Assembly: GCF_026626305.1 (NCBI RefSeq)
Contig: NZ_JAPNUE010000002.1
Coordinates: 415,964 to 479,963 of the forward strand
Direction of reading: 5' to 3'
Origin: Frigidibacter sp. RF13
GTDB taxonomy: Bacteria > Pseudomonadota > Alphaproteobacteria > Rhodobacterales > Rhodobacteraceae
DNA: 64,000 nucleotides
Shown here: positions 16,947 through 25,911 of the stretch, one piece after another
Position numbering within the stretch: the stretch's first letter is position 1
How the letters are laid out: every line of letters starts with the position of its first letter
The notes under the pieces: model-generated
Seen by the model: only the letters and a program-made list of their open reading frames with translations
What the model was told of the DNA's origin: nothing
Database searches by the model: none
Program-made: the position numbers and the translations under genes

Positions 16947-17810
16947 ATGGCGGATCGGGCCAGAATAGAGACGCTTTTTGTCCGGGAACGCCCGCGTCTC
17001 CTCCGGCTCGCCTACCGGTATCTTGGCAGTGTCAGCGACGCCGAGGATGTGGTGCAGGAGGCTTTCCTGAAGCTCGGCAAGGCAGGCCCGGTCGACCGGC
17101 CCGAGGGATGGCTGGCGCGGACGGTGACGAATGGCGCGCTGGACCGGTTGCGGCGGCAGAAGGCACGGCGCGAAAGCTATGTCGGCCAATGGCTGCCAGA
17201 GCCTGTGGTGGAGCCTGATCTTTATGCCGCCGCCGACCGGGAACTCGATATTTCCTTCGCCGTGATGCGCACGCTTGAGGCACTGAGTCCCCTGGAACGC
17301 GCGGCCTTCTTCCTGCACGACCTCTTCGATCAGGATTTCGAGACGATCGCCCGGACGCTGAACCGCACGCCCGCCACCTGCCGCAAGCTTGCGTCACGCG
17401 CCCGTGCGGCGGTGCGCGAAGGCCGGGCGAAACGGCCCGCGACGGCCAGCGACATAGCGGCCTTTCTGCAGGCGATATCGGATGCGGCGATCAGCGGCGA
17501 TGTGGCGTCGCTCGCGGCCCGGCTCGCGGCCGATGCCGAATTGGTGTCGGACGGCGGCGGCAAGGCGCTTGCGGCGCTGAACGTGGTCAGGGGGGCCGTG
17601 CCGGTCGCGCGTTTCCTTGCCGGGATCGCGCGCAAGGCCGCGGGCGGGATCGCCGTGCGGCCGCTGACGGTGAACGGCGCCCCGGCGGTGATGATTCTGG
17701 CAGAGGGCGACAGCGGTAGCCTCATGTCCTTCGACGTCGACGGGGTAGGTGCGGTCCGGACAGTCTATATCCAGCGCAACCCCGACAAACTCGGGCTGCT
17801 TACGCCCTGA
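16947..17810 (+). CDS. ECF41-type sigma factor with SnoaL-like C-terminal extension
   Basis: A 287-aa ECF sigma factor. Region 2 (RLAYRYLGSVSDAEDVVQEA) and region 4 (LSPLERAAFFLHDLF and a helix-turn-helix with TPATCRKLASRARA) lie in residues 1-165. A C-terminal SnoaL-like domain of about 110 residues follows. Three signatures of the ECF41 group are visible: WLPEP in the linker, DGGGK in the extension and NPDKL near the end. In this group the extension replaces a separate anti-sigma factor, and none is encoded here. The start is the ATG at 16947, just after the upstream stop. The 3' end overlaps the end of the convergent LysR gene by 11 bp. Confidence 0.93.
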   Translation: MADRARIETLFVRERPRLLRLAYRYLGSVSDAEDVVQEAFLKLGKAGPVDRPEGWLARTVTNGALDRLRRQKARRESYVGQWLPEPVVEPDLYAAADRELDISFAVMRTLEALSPLERAAFFLHDLFDQDFETIARTLNRTPATCRKLASRARAAVREGRAKRPATASDIAAFLQAISDAAISGDVASLAARLAADAELVSDGGGKALAALNVVRGAVPVARFLAGIARKAAGGIAVRPLTVNGAPAVMILAEGDSGSLMSFDVDGVGAVRTVYIQRNPDKLGLLTP

Positions 17811-18693
17811 CGCCGCGCGCCGGGCGCCTGGGTTCCGGCTGGCGGGCGAAGGCGAAATGGTCGCGCAGGCAGGCCAGAAGGCGACGGTGCACCGGGCGGT
17901 GGCGAAAGCGCTGGTTGACGCCCGCAAAGACCGTCTGGGTGATCGGCGGCGCATCTGGGATCAGGCGGCAGGTGCGGTCGGCGGTCAGATCGGCGACCGA
18001 GCTTTGCATCACATAGGCGGTGCCGCCCATGCTGCGCAGAAGTGCCACCATCGCCGCATTCTGGCCGATCGACAGGCTCGCATCGACAAGCGTCGGGTGC
18101 AGCGCCGCATGGGCATGCGGAATCGCGTCGGAGAAGTGGGGCAGGATGTAGGTCTCGCGCCGCACTTCCTCCAACCGCTCGACCTCGGTCGAGACCATCA
18201 CATAGGTCACTTCGCCGAGCGTCTCGAAATAAAGGTCGGGATGGAAGCGTGGCGAAAAGAGGATGGCGAGGTCCTCCTTGCCGGTCGTGAGGTCCGCGCA
18301 CATCTGCGCTGAATAATCCGCCTCGAAGAAGAAAGCCGTGTCGGGCAGGCTCAAGCGAAAGGCGGCGATCAGATCACTGAAATGGGCATTCACCAGATCG
18401 TGCTGGATGCCGATGCGAATCGTCGCGGGGCGCGAGCCCGCGTCGCCCACCGCATGGCGCGCCTCGGTCCAGCCATGGCGCAGGCCGCGCGCGTGCGGCT
18501 CGAACCTGAGGCCCTGCAGGGTGGGTTGCGTGCCCGACCGCGACCGGTCGAAAAGCTTCTGCCCCAGCGCCTTTTCCAGCGCGCTGATCCGGCCCGAAAC
18601 GGTTGACTGCGTGACCCCCAGCCGTTCGGCGGTGCGGTTGAAGCTGCGGGTTTCGCAGAGGTCGAGGAAAGTTTCGATCAGTTCGATCTGCAT
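17800..18693 (-). CDS. LysR-family transcription regulator
   Basis: A 297-aa LysR regulator. The winged helix-turn-helix is in residues 1-60 (TFLDLCETRSFNRTAERLGV, then TQSTVSGRIS). The effector-binding domain runs from about 90 to 290. It is divergent from the flavoenzyme operon starting at 18795, with 101 bp between starts. A dyad T-N11-A box lies 12 bp upstream of its own start. Control of the methylated-amine operon and of itself is therefore likely. The inducer is unknown, probably an operon substrate or intermediate. Confidence 0.9.
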   Translation of the reverse strand: MQIELIETFLDLCETRSFNRTAERLGVTQSTVSGRISALEKALGQKLFDRSRSGTQPTLQGLRFEPHARGLRHGWTEARHAVGDAGSRPATIRIGIQHDLVNAHFSDLIAAFRLSLPDTAFFFEADYSAQMCADLTTGKEDLAILFSPRFHPDLYFETLGEVTYVMVSTEVERLEEVRRETYILPHFSDAIPHAHAALHPTLVDASLSIGQNAAMVALLRSMGGTAYVMQSSVADLTADRTCRLIPDAPPITQTVFAGVNQRFRHRPVHRRLLACLRDHFAFARQPEPRRPARGVRA

Positions 18694-18704
18694 GGGCGCC
18701 TCTA

Positions 18705-18719
18705 ATCGGACTTTCCGAT
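18705..18719. promoter_or_regulatory. LysR-type T-N11-A operator
   Basis: ATCGGA-CTT-TCCGAT is a perfect 6-bp inverted repeat with a 3-bp spacer and contains T-N11-A, the LysR recognition pattern. It lies 12 bp before the LysR start codon, in the divergent promoter region shared with the operon beginning at 18795. Confidence 0.6.
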
Positions 18720-18794
18720 CAATAATCCCCTCCGCTTCGAATTGAAAGCTTCGGCTTCGGCGGCGATACTCCGCGCGGAATTACGGAGGAAGAG

Positions 18795-21239
18795 ATGAGC
18801 GCCATTCCAAGCACCGCACGGGTCGTGATCATCGGCGGGGGGGTGGTCGGCGTGTCGTCGCTGTACCACCTGTGCAAGGCGGGCTGGACCGATGTCGTGC
18901 TCTTGGAGAAGAACGAACTGACGGCCGGATCGACCTGGCATGCGGCGGGCAATGTGCCGACCTTCTCGACCTCCTGGTCCTTGATGAACATGCAGCGCTA
19001 TTCGACAGAACTCTACCGTGGTCTGGGCGCGGCGGTCGATTATCCGATGAACTACCATGTCACCGGTTCGATCCGGCTGGCACATTCGAAAGAGCGGATG
19101 CAGGAGTTTGAGCGCGCCAAGGGCATGGGCCGCTATCAGGGCATGGATATCGACATCCTTGGTCCGGGCGAGATCAGGGACAAATATCCCTTCATCGAGA
19201 CGCATGACCTGAAAGGCGCGCTGTATGACCCGAACGACGGCGACATCGACCCCGCGCAGCTTACGCAGGCGCTGGCTAAGGGCGCGCGCGACATGGGGGC
19301 GACGATCCTGCGCTTTACCCCGGCGACCGGCGTTTCCCGCGAGAACGGCGAATGGGTCGTCCATACCGAAAAGGGCGATATCCGCTGCGAGATCGTGGTG
19401 AATGCCGCAGGCTACTATGCCCAGAAGGTCGGCGAATGGTTCAAGCCCTACGGCGGGCGCACCGTGCCGATGATGGTGATGAGCCACCAGTACATCCTGT
19501 TCGAGGAAGTCGAAGAGGTGAAGCAATGGTCTACGAGCGTCGGCCACAAGTTGCCGCTTCTGCGCGATGTCGATACCTCCTACTACCTGCGGCAGGAAAA
19601 GAACGGCTTCAACCTTGGGCCCTACGAGCGCAATTGCCGCGCCCATTGGGCGAGCCCCGGCGATCCGTTCCCGGATGATTTCAGCTTCCAGCTCTTCCCC
19701 GACGATCTGGAACGGCTGGAATATTACATCGAGGATGCGCTGGCGCGTGTGCCGCTTCTGGGCAAGGCGGGGCTTTCCAAGGTCATCAACGGCCCGATCC
19801 CCTATGCGCCCGACGGCAACCCGCTGATTGGGCCGATGCCGGGCGTGGCCAATGCGTTCGAGGCCTGCGTCTTCACCTTCGGCATCGCCCAGGGTGGCGG
19901 CGCGGGCAAGGTGCTGGCCGAATGGATCACGGAGGGCGCGACCGAATGGGACATGTGGTCCTGCGACCCGCGCCGCTTCACCGACTATACCGACACGGAC
20001 TATTGCGTGCAGAAGGGGATGGAGGTCTACGGCCACGAATATGGTATGCACTTCCCCTGGGCGCGCTGGCCGGCAGCGCCGGATCGCCGCCTGTCGGCGG
20101 TGCATGACAAGGTCAAGGCGCTGGGCGGCCAGTTCGGCGCATACAACGGCTATGAACGCGCCAACTGGTACGCCAAGCCCGGTGACGATACCTCCTGGGA
20201 CGCGGCCCAGACCTGGGGCCGCTCTGGCCCGTGGGAGGCGCGCATCCGCGAGGAATGCGAGGCGGTGCGCGACGGGGTCGGCGTTCTCGACCTGCCGGGC
20301 TTTTCGCGTTTCCATCTTTCGGGGCCGGGAGCGGGCGAATGGCTGCTCGGCCAGATTTCTGGCAGCCTGCCGAAGCCCGGGCGGCTGTCGCTCGCCTATT
20401 TCCCCGATCATCGCGGGCGCATTCTGACCGAAATGTCGGTCGCCTGTAACGGCGAGGATGATTACACGCTGATCACCGCCGCCGTGGCGCAATGGCACGA
20501 TTACGAATGGCTAGCAAAGTCGCTGCCGAAGGGGCTGACGCTGAAAGATCGCACGCGCGATCTGTCGACGCTGATCGTCACCGGGCCGAAGGCGCGCGAT
20601 CTCTTCGCGAAGATTTCGGACGCCGACCTCAGCCTGCCGTGGCTCAGCCACGAAATGTGGACCGTCGCCGGGCAGAAGGCGGTTCTGGCGCGCGTCTCTT
20701 TCGCAGGCGAGCTGGGCTGGGAGGTTCACGCCCCGGTCGAGAGCATTCCGGCGATCTATGACGCAGTGCTGGCCGAGGGCGCCAAGCCGTTTGGCATGTG
20801 GGCGCTGAACAGCCTGCGGATCGAGAAGGGCTACCGTGCCTGGAAGGGTGATCTTTCGACCGATTACAGCCTGTTGGAAGGCGGGCTCGACCGGTTCGTC
20901 AAATTCGACAAGCCGCAGGATTTCATCGGCAAAGCTGCCCTTCTGTCCGAAAGGCAGCGCGGCGCGAAGAAGCGGTTTGTGACGCTAGTCGTCGAGGCCG
21001 GGGACTGCGATGCGCCCTACATGTCGACCCTCTGGCATGACGGCAAGGTCGTGGGCGAAACCACGTCGGGCGCCTGGGGCTACCGGGTGAACAAGTCGAT
21101 CGCGCTGGGCATGCTGCGCGCCGATCTGGCGAGCCCTGGCACCGAGATCGAGGTGGAAATCTACGGCGAACGCTGTCGCGCCGTGGTGCAGGAAGACCAG
21201 CCGCTTTGGGATCCGAAGAACGAAAGGATCCGGGCGTGA
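18795..21239 (+). CDS. GcvT-family FAD dehydrogenase (dimethylglycine/sarcosine dehydrogenase-like) 1
   Basis: An 814-aa enzyme with an N-terminal DAO-type FAD domain (VIIGGGVVGVSS, residues 11-22) and a C-terminal GcvT-like tetrahydrofolate-binding domain from about residue 425. His49 in GSTWHAAG matches the site of covalent FAD attachment in dimethylglycine and sarcosine dehydrogenases. These enzymes oxidise an N-methyl group and pass the one-carbon unit to folate. The start has a very strong Shine-Dalgarno (GGAGGAAGAG). It is the first gene of the operon, and a 4-bp overlap leads into the next small gene. The exact substrate (dimethylglycine, sarcosine or other) is not decided. Confidence 0.9.
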   Translation: MSAIPSTARVVIIGGGVVGVSSLYHLCKAGWTDVVLLEKNELTAGSTWHAAGNVPTFSTSWSLMNMQRYSTELYRGLGAAVDYPMNYHVTGSIRLAHSKERMQEFERAKGMGRYQGMDIDILGPGEIRDKYPFIETHDLKGALYDPNDGDIDPAQLTQALAKGARDMGATILRFTPATGVSRENGEWVVHTEKGDIRCEIVVNAAGYYAQKVGEWFKPYGGRTVPMMVMSHQYILFEEVEEVKQWSTSVGHKLPLLRDVDTSYYLRQEKNGFNLGPYERNCRAHWASPGDPFPDDFSFQLFPDDLERLEYYIEDALARVPLLGKAGLSKVINGPIPYAPDGNPLIGPMPGVANAFEACVFTFGIAQGGGAGKVLAEWITEGATEWDMWSCDPRRFTDYTDTDYCVQKGMEVYGHEYGMHFPWARWPAAPDRRLSAVHDKVKALGGQFGAYNGYERANWYAKPGDDTSWDAAQTWGRSGPWEARIREECEAVRDGVGVLDLPGFSRFHLSGPGAGEWLLGQISGSLPKPGRLSLAYFPDHRGRILTEMSVACNGEDDYTLITAAVAQWHDYEWLAKSLPKGLTLKDRTRDLSTLIVTGPKARDLFAKISDADLSLPWLSHEMWTVAGQKAVLARVSFAGELGWEVHAPVESIPAIYDAVLAEGAKPFGMWALNSLRIEKGYRAWKGDLSTDYSLLEGGLDRFVKFDKPQDFIGKAALLSERQRGAKKRFVTLVVEAGDCDAPYMSTLWHDGKVVGETTSGAWGYRVNKSIALGMLRADLASPGTEIEVEIYGERCRAVVQEDQPLWDPKNERIRA

Positions 21240-21820
21240 CGAGCATAAGCGCCAGATCCCGACCCATGCGCCCCGTGCTTGCGCCGGTCGCCGCGGACGC
21301 GCTTTCGCCGCTCAATGCCGAGATCGGCTCGATGCCGCTTGCCTTCGGCACGGCGCACAATCTTCTGGTGCGCGCGAACGTCGGCGACGGAAGTGCAGTT
21401 CTGGTGGTCTGTGAAGGCGAGGCGGCGGGCTATGCCGCGATCCGGCTGGCGCGGACGCTCGGGGCAAAGGTCACGGCGCTTTGTACCGGTTCGTCGGCCA
21501 CCGGTGCTCGCGCCGCCGGTGCCGAGGTGATCGCAGGCCTGCCGTCCGGTCGGTTCGACGCAATCATCGATCTGGGCACCGGCACGGCGCGGCAGGGGGT
21601 GCTTGCCCGTCTGCGCCCCGGCGGTGTCTACGCCACGTCAGGTATCATCGCCGAGCCGTCCGAGCGGGGACAGATGCGCGCGGTCTATCTGAACGACCTG
21701 ACGCTCTTCGGCCGCCCGCACCTGCCGCGCGAGGTGTTCGCGGGGCTCGTCAGTACCATCACCCTGTCCCAGATCCACCTTGTCGAGACGACCAAAGACC
21801 GGAGCGAAAATCATGTCTAA
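21236..21820 (+). CDS. Rossmann-only fragment of a medium-chain dehydrogenase
   Basis: A 194-aa protein matching only the middle of MDR (zinc alcohol dehydrogenase-type) enzymes. It has the lead-in helix (PLAFGTAHNLLVRANVGDG), a Rossmann core and GGVYATSG with a LYLND-like segment. The N-terminal catalytic domain (about 150 residues) and the C-terminal end are missing. The dinucleotide glycine motif is degraded (VCEGEAAGYAA instead of TGASGGVG). The start is a GTG at 21236 overlapping the upstream stop by 4 bp, after AAGGATCC. The 3' end overlaps the next gene by 8 bp. It is tightly coupled, so it is probably translated although unlikely to be an active dehydrogenase. Confidence 0.75.
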   Translation: MTSISARSRPMRPVLAPVAADALSPLNAEIGSMPLAFGTAHNLLVRANVGDGSAVLVVCEGEAAGYAAIRLARTLGAKVTALCTGSSATGARAAGAEVIAGLPSGRFDAIIDLGTGTARQGVLARLRPGGVYATSGIIAEPSERGQMRAVYLNDLTLFGRPHLPREVFAGLVSTITLSQIHLVETTKDRSENHV

Positions 21821-24257
21821 CCTGCCGCAAAAGGCGCGCGCGGTCATCATCGGCGGAGGCGTCGTCGGCTGTTCGGTCGCCTATCACCTGACCAAGCTCG
21901 GCTGGAAGGATGTGGTTTTGCTGGAAAGGAAGCAGCTGACTTCCGGCACCACCTGGCATGCGGCGGGGCTGATCGGCCAGCTGCGCGCTTCGTCAAACAT
22001 GACGCGGCTCGCAAAATATACCGCCGACCTCTACCGGGGGCTGGAGGCCGAGACCGGTCTTGCCACAGGCATGAAGACCGTAGGCTCGATCTCGGTCGCG
22101 CTGACCGATGAGCGCAAGGAAGAGATTTTCCGCAATGCGTCGATGGCGCGGGCTTTCGGTGTGCCGGTCGAGGAAATCTCGCCTTCGGAGGTGAAGGAAC
22201 GTTATCCGCACCTGAACATCGAAGGGGTGAAGGCGGGCGTCTGGCTGCCGACCGACGGGCAGGGCGACCCGGCGAATATCGCACTGGCTTTGGCCAAGGG
22301 TGCGAAGGCGCGCGGCGCGGTGGTGGTCGAGGGCGTGAAGGTCACGGGCGTGAAGGTCGAGGGTCGCCGCGCGAAGAGCGTCTCCTGGGAGATGGACGGC
22401 GAGGCGGGCGTGATCGAGGCCGATCATGTGGTCAATTGCGCGGGCATGTGGGGCCATGCGGTTGGCCGCATGGCGGGCGTGAACGTGCCGCTTCATGCCT
22501 GCGAGCATTTCTACATCGTGACCGAGCCGATCCCGGGCCTCACCCAGATGCCGGTGCTGCGAGTGCCGGACGAATGCGCCTATTACAAGGAAGATGCGGG
22601 CAAATATCTTCTGGGCGCGTTCGAGCCGCATGCCAAGCCCTGGGGCATGAACGGCATCCCGGAAGATTTCTGCTTCGATCAGCTCCCCGAGGATTTCGAC
22701 CATTTCGAACCGATCCTCGAACGCGCGATCAACCGTTTGCCGATGCTGGCCTCGGCGGGGATCCATACCTTCTTCAACGGGCCGGAGAGCTTCACGCCAG
22801 ACGATGCCTATAACCTTGGCCTCTCGCTCGAGGTCGACAATTTTTGGGTCGCGGCCGGGTTCAACTCGATCGGCATCCAGTCGGCGGGCGGCGCGGGCAT
22901 GGCGCTCGCGGAATGGATGGAGACGGGCGAGAAGCCCTTCGACCTCGGCGATGTGGATGTGGGCCGCAACCAGCCCTTCCAGGGCAACCGGCATTACCTG
23001 TTCGAACGGTCAAAGGAGACGCTCGGCCTTCTTTATGCCGACCATTTCCCCTACCGCCAGAAGGCCACCGCGCGCGGCGTGCGGCGGACGCCCTTCCATG
23101 CCCATCTGGAGGCCGAAGGCGCGGTCTTTGGCGAGATCGGCGGCTGGGAACGGGCGAACTGGTATGCGAAGCCGGGTCAGGAACGGGAATACCGCTACAG
23201 CTGGGGTCGGCAGAACTGGTTCGGCAACACCGCAGAGGAACATCGCGCGGTGAGGACGAACGTCGGCATGTATGACATGTCCTCCTTCGGCAAGATCCGG
23301 GTCGAGGGGCGCGATGCCGAAGCCTACCTGAACCATATCTGCGGCGCCGACATGTCGGTGCCGGTGGGGCGGATCGTTTATACCCAGTTCCTGAACAAGA
23401 ATGCGGGGATCGAGGCCGACGTGACCGTCACGCGGCTTTCGGAGACCGCCTATCTGGTCGTCACCCCCGCCGTTACACGGCCGAAGGATCAGGCCTGGAT
23501 GCGCCGACATGTGGGCGATTTCAACGTGGTGATCACCGATGTGACGGCGGCGGAGGGCGTCCTGGCGGTCATGGGGCCGAACGCGCGGACGCTGATGCAA
23601 AAGGTCAGCCCCAACGATTTCTCGAACGAGGTGAACCCGTTCGGCACCGCGCAGGACATCGAGCTGGGGCTGGGCCTCGCCCGCGTGCACCGCGTGTCTT
23701 ACGTGGGCGAGCTGGGGTGGGAGATCTATGTCTCCTCCGACATGTGCGGACATGCGTTCGAAGTGCTGTGGGAGGCGGGCCACGACATGGGGCTGAAGCT
23801 TTGCGGCATGCACATGATGGATTGTGCCCGGATCGAGAAGGCCTTCCGCCATTTCGGCCATGACATCACCTCCGAGGATCATGTGCTGGAGGCGGGGCTT
23901 GGCTTTGCGGTCAAGATCGCGAAGCCCGATTTCATTGGCCGCGACGCGGTTCTGAGAAAGAAGGAAGCGGGGCTCGACCGGCGGATGATGCAGTTCCGGC
24001 TGAGCGATCCGTCCGTGATGGTCTATCACAATGAGCCGATCCTGAGGGACGGCAAGATCGTGAGCTATCTTTCGTCGGGCGCCTATGGCCATCACCTCGG
24101 CGCCGCCATCGGCATGGGTTATGTGCCGTCGAAGGGCGAAGGGGCGGAGGCGCTTCTGGCCTCGTCCTACGAGATCGAGATCGCCGGGCGGCGGGTGACG
24201 GCGGAAGCCTCGCTTCAGCCGATTTACGACCCGAAGGGCGAACGGACGAAGATGTGA
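21813..24257 (+). CDS. GcvT-family FAD dehydrogenase (dimethylglycine/sarcosine dehydrogenase-like) 2
   Basis: An 814-aa paralogue of the gene at 18795 with the same length and layout: FAD domain (VIIGGGVVGCSV), covalent-flavin His49 in GTTWHAAG and a GcvT-like domain from about residue 425. The ATG at 21813 follows GGAGCGAAAATC. The sequence differs widely from copy 1, so the two probably act on successive N-methyl groups or on different substrates. An alternative is that only one is a dehydrogenase and the other a related demethylase. The gene is followed by a hairpin and the conserved repeat tail (24270-24325), then the MttB-like gene. Confidence 0.9.
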   Translation: MSNLPQKARAVIIGGGVVGCSVAYHLTKLGWKDVVLLERKQLTSGTTWHAAGLIGQLRASSNMTRLAKYTADLYRGLEAETGLATGMKTVGSISVALTDERKEEIFRNASMARAFGVPVEEISPSEVKERYPHLNIEGVKAGVWLPTDGQGDPANIALALAKGAKARGAVVVEGVKVTGVKVEGRRAKSVSWEMDGEAGVIEADHVVNCAGMWGHAVGRMAGVNVPLHACEHFYIVTEPIPGLTQMPVLRVPDECAYYKEDAGKYLLGAFEPHAKPWGMNGIPEDFCFDQLPEDFDHFEPILERAINRLPMLASAGIHTFFNGPESFTPDDAYNLGLSLEVDNFWVAAGFNSIGIQSAGGAGMALAEWMETGEKPFDLGDVDVGRNQPFQGNRHYLFERSKETLGLLYADHFPYRQKATARGVRRTPFHAHLEAEGAVFGEIGGWERANWYAKPGQEREYRYSWGRQNWFGNTAEEHRAVRTNVGMYDMSSFGKIRVEGRDAEAYLNHICGADMSVPVGRIVYTQFLNKNAGIEADVTVTRLSETAYLVVTPAVTRPKDQAWMRRHVGDFNVVITDVTAAEGVLAVMGPNARTLMQKVSPNDFSNEVNPFGTAQDIELGLGLARVHRVSYVGELGWEIYVSSDMCGHAFEVLWEAGHDMGLKLCGMHMMDCARIEKAFRHFGHDITSEDHVLEAGLGFAVKIAKPDFIGRDAVLRKKEAGLDRRMMQFRLSDPSVMVYHNEPILRDGKIVSYLSSGAYGHHLGAAIGMGYVPSKGEGAEALLASSYEIEIAGRRVTAEASLQPIYDPKGERTKM

Positions 24258-24269
24258 CGGGCGGAAGCC

Positions 24270-24325
24270 CCGGGGGGCTGTCTGCCCCCCGGAACCCCCC
24301 GAGGATATTTGGACCACAGTGAAGG
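24270..24325 (+). repeat. hairpin plus conserved 23-bp tail, copy 2
   Basis: A 9-bp perfect stem (CCGGGGGGC / GCCCCCCGG, 24270-24292, loop TGTCT) is followed, after a short C-rich stretch, by the tail starting GGATATTTGGACCACAG (24303-24325). The tail is identical over 23 bp to the one at 12841-12863. It sits between the second flavoenzyme and the MttB-like gene inside the operon, so it may lower or process rather than end transcription. Confidence 0.7.
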
Positions 24326-24350
24326 CAAGACGCCTTCAGGGAAGGTTGAG

Positions 24351-25904
24351 ATGAGCGAAGACGCGCTGAATTGCGAACCGAGGCGGGCGGCACGGGCCGG
24401 TGGGCGGGAAGCGCGCCGCGCGGCGCGGGCGGCACCCTTGGCTGAGGGGCTGCGTCCGGTCAGGGCGGGCATGTCGGGTGGCCAGTACCGGCCGCTGACC
24501 GACGAGGGGATGAGGAAGATCCATGAAAGCGCGCTTGACGCGCTGGAACAGATCGGCCTGAGCCAGGCGCCGCCTTCGGGGGTGAAGCTTCTGACCGAGG
24601 CGGGGGCGATCCTCGGCGATGACGGGCGCATTCGTTTCCCGCGCGCGCTCGTCGAAGACATGCTGGCAGTCGCGGCGCGCAATATCACGCTGCACGCCCG
24701 CGATCCGAAGTTCGACCTGCATCTGTCAGGCACCAAGGTCCATTACGGCACGGCGGGCGCGGCGGTCCATATCGTCGATCCGGTGACGCTGGACTACCGC
24801 GAGAGTACCGCGCAGGACCTCTATGACGCGGCGCGGCTGGTCGAGCATCTGGACAATATCCATTTCTACCAGCGCACGATGGTCTGCCGCGACGTGGTCG
24901 ACAACAAGGAGATGGACCTCAACACGCTTTACGGCTGCCTGTCGGGCACCCGCAAGCATGTGGGCACGTCCTTCAGCGATCCGTCCCATGTCGCCGACTG
25001 TTTCGACATGATCTACACGGTGGCGGGCGGCGAGGAGAAATGGCTGGAACGGCCGTTTGTCTCGAACTCGAACTGTTTCGTCGTGCCGCCGATGAAATTC
25101 GCCGAGGAAAGCTGCATCACGATGGAGGATTGCGTGCGGCGCGGCATGCCGATGCTGCTGCTGTCGGCCGGTCAGGCGGGGGCGACGGCGCCCGCGCCCA
25201 TTGCGCTGACGATCGTGCAGGCGGTGGCGGAATGCCTGGCGGGCGTCGTCTATGTGAATGCCATCAAGAGGGGGGCGCCTGCGATCTTCGGCACCTGGCC
25301 CTTCGTGTCTGATCTGCGCACCGGTGCCATGTCGGGCGGCAGCGCGGAACAGGCCCTGCTGACGGCGGGCTGCGCGCAGATGCACCGGTTCTACGATCTG
25401 CCGGGTGGCGCGGCCTCTGGCATCTCGGATTCGAAGCTGCCGGACATGCAGGCGGGCTGGGAACAGGGGATCACCAACGCGCTTGCCGGCCTCGCGGGGC
25501 TCAACATGTGCTACGAGGCGGTGGGGATGCATGCCTCTCTGCTCGGCTTCTGCCTGGAAAGCCTGATCCTTGGCGACGATCTTCTGGGGCAGGCCATGCG
25601 GCTGGTGCGCGGCATCGACGTGACCGAGGATTCGACCTCGATCGAGGCGATGAAACAGGTCTGCATGGGCGGACCGGGCCATTATCTCGGCTCCGACCAG
25701 ACGCTGGCGCTGATGCAGACCGAGTATGTCTATCCGGCGGTCGGCAACCGGATGAGCCCCAAGGAATGGAACGAGGCGGGCAAGCCGATTCTTCTGGATA
25801 CGGCCATCGCGCGGAAGAACGATATCCTGTCGAAGGCGGGCAGCGTCATCGACCCGGAGATCGATGCGGCGATCCGCAAGACTTACAATATCTACTTCAA
25901 GTGA
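24351..25904 (+). CDS. MttB-like trimethylamine/glycine betaine methyltransferase family protein (no pyrrolysine)
   Basis: A 517-aa member of the MttB superfamily. The start is the ATG at 24351 after GGAAGGTTGAG. The N-terminal 40 residues are Arg/Ala-rich, and the barrel begins at about YRPLTDEGMRKIHESALDAL. Conserved blocks include TAGAAVHIVD, PFVSNSNCFVVPPMKF and CMGGPGHYLG. There is no in-frame amber codon, so this is the non-pyrrolysine type. Relatives in anaerobes (MtgB) demethylate glycine betaine using a corrinoid protein. No corrinoid protein gene is in the window, so the methyl acceptor here is an open question. It follows two one-carbon flavoenzymes. Confidence 0.88.
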   Translation: MSEDALNCEPRRAARAGGREARRAARAAPLAEGLRPVRAGMSGGQYRPLTDEGMRKIHESALDALEQIGLSQAPPSGVKLLTEAGAILGDDGRIRFPRALVEDMLAVAARNITLHARDPKFDLHLSGTKVHYGTAGAAVHIVDPVTLDYRESTAQDLYDAARLVEHLDNIHFYQRTMVCRDVVDNKEMDLNTLYGCLSGTRKHVGTSFSDPSHVADCFDMIYTVAGGEEKWLERPFVSNSNCFVVPPMKFAEESCITMEDCVRRGMPMLLLSAGQAGATAPAPIALTIVQAVAECLAGVVYVNAIKRGAPAIFGTWPFVSDLRTGAMSGGSAEQALLTAGCAQMHRFYDLPGGAASGISDSKLPDMQAGWEQGITNALAGLAGLNMCYEAVGMHASLLGFCLESLILGDDLLGQAMRLVRGIDVTEDSTSIEAMKQVCMGGPGHYLGSDQTLALMQTEYVYPAVGNRMSPKEWNEAGKPILLDTAIARKNDILSKAGSVIDPEIDAAIRKTYNIYFK

Positions 25905-25911
25905 GCGGCGG

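Noticed and set aside
24351..25904. Possible pyrrolysine-containing MttB
   Set aside because: The gene reads through without any in-frame TAG and no pyl genes are seen.
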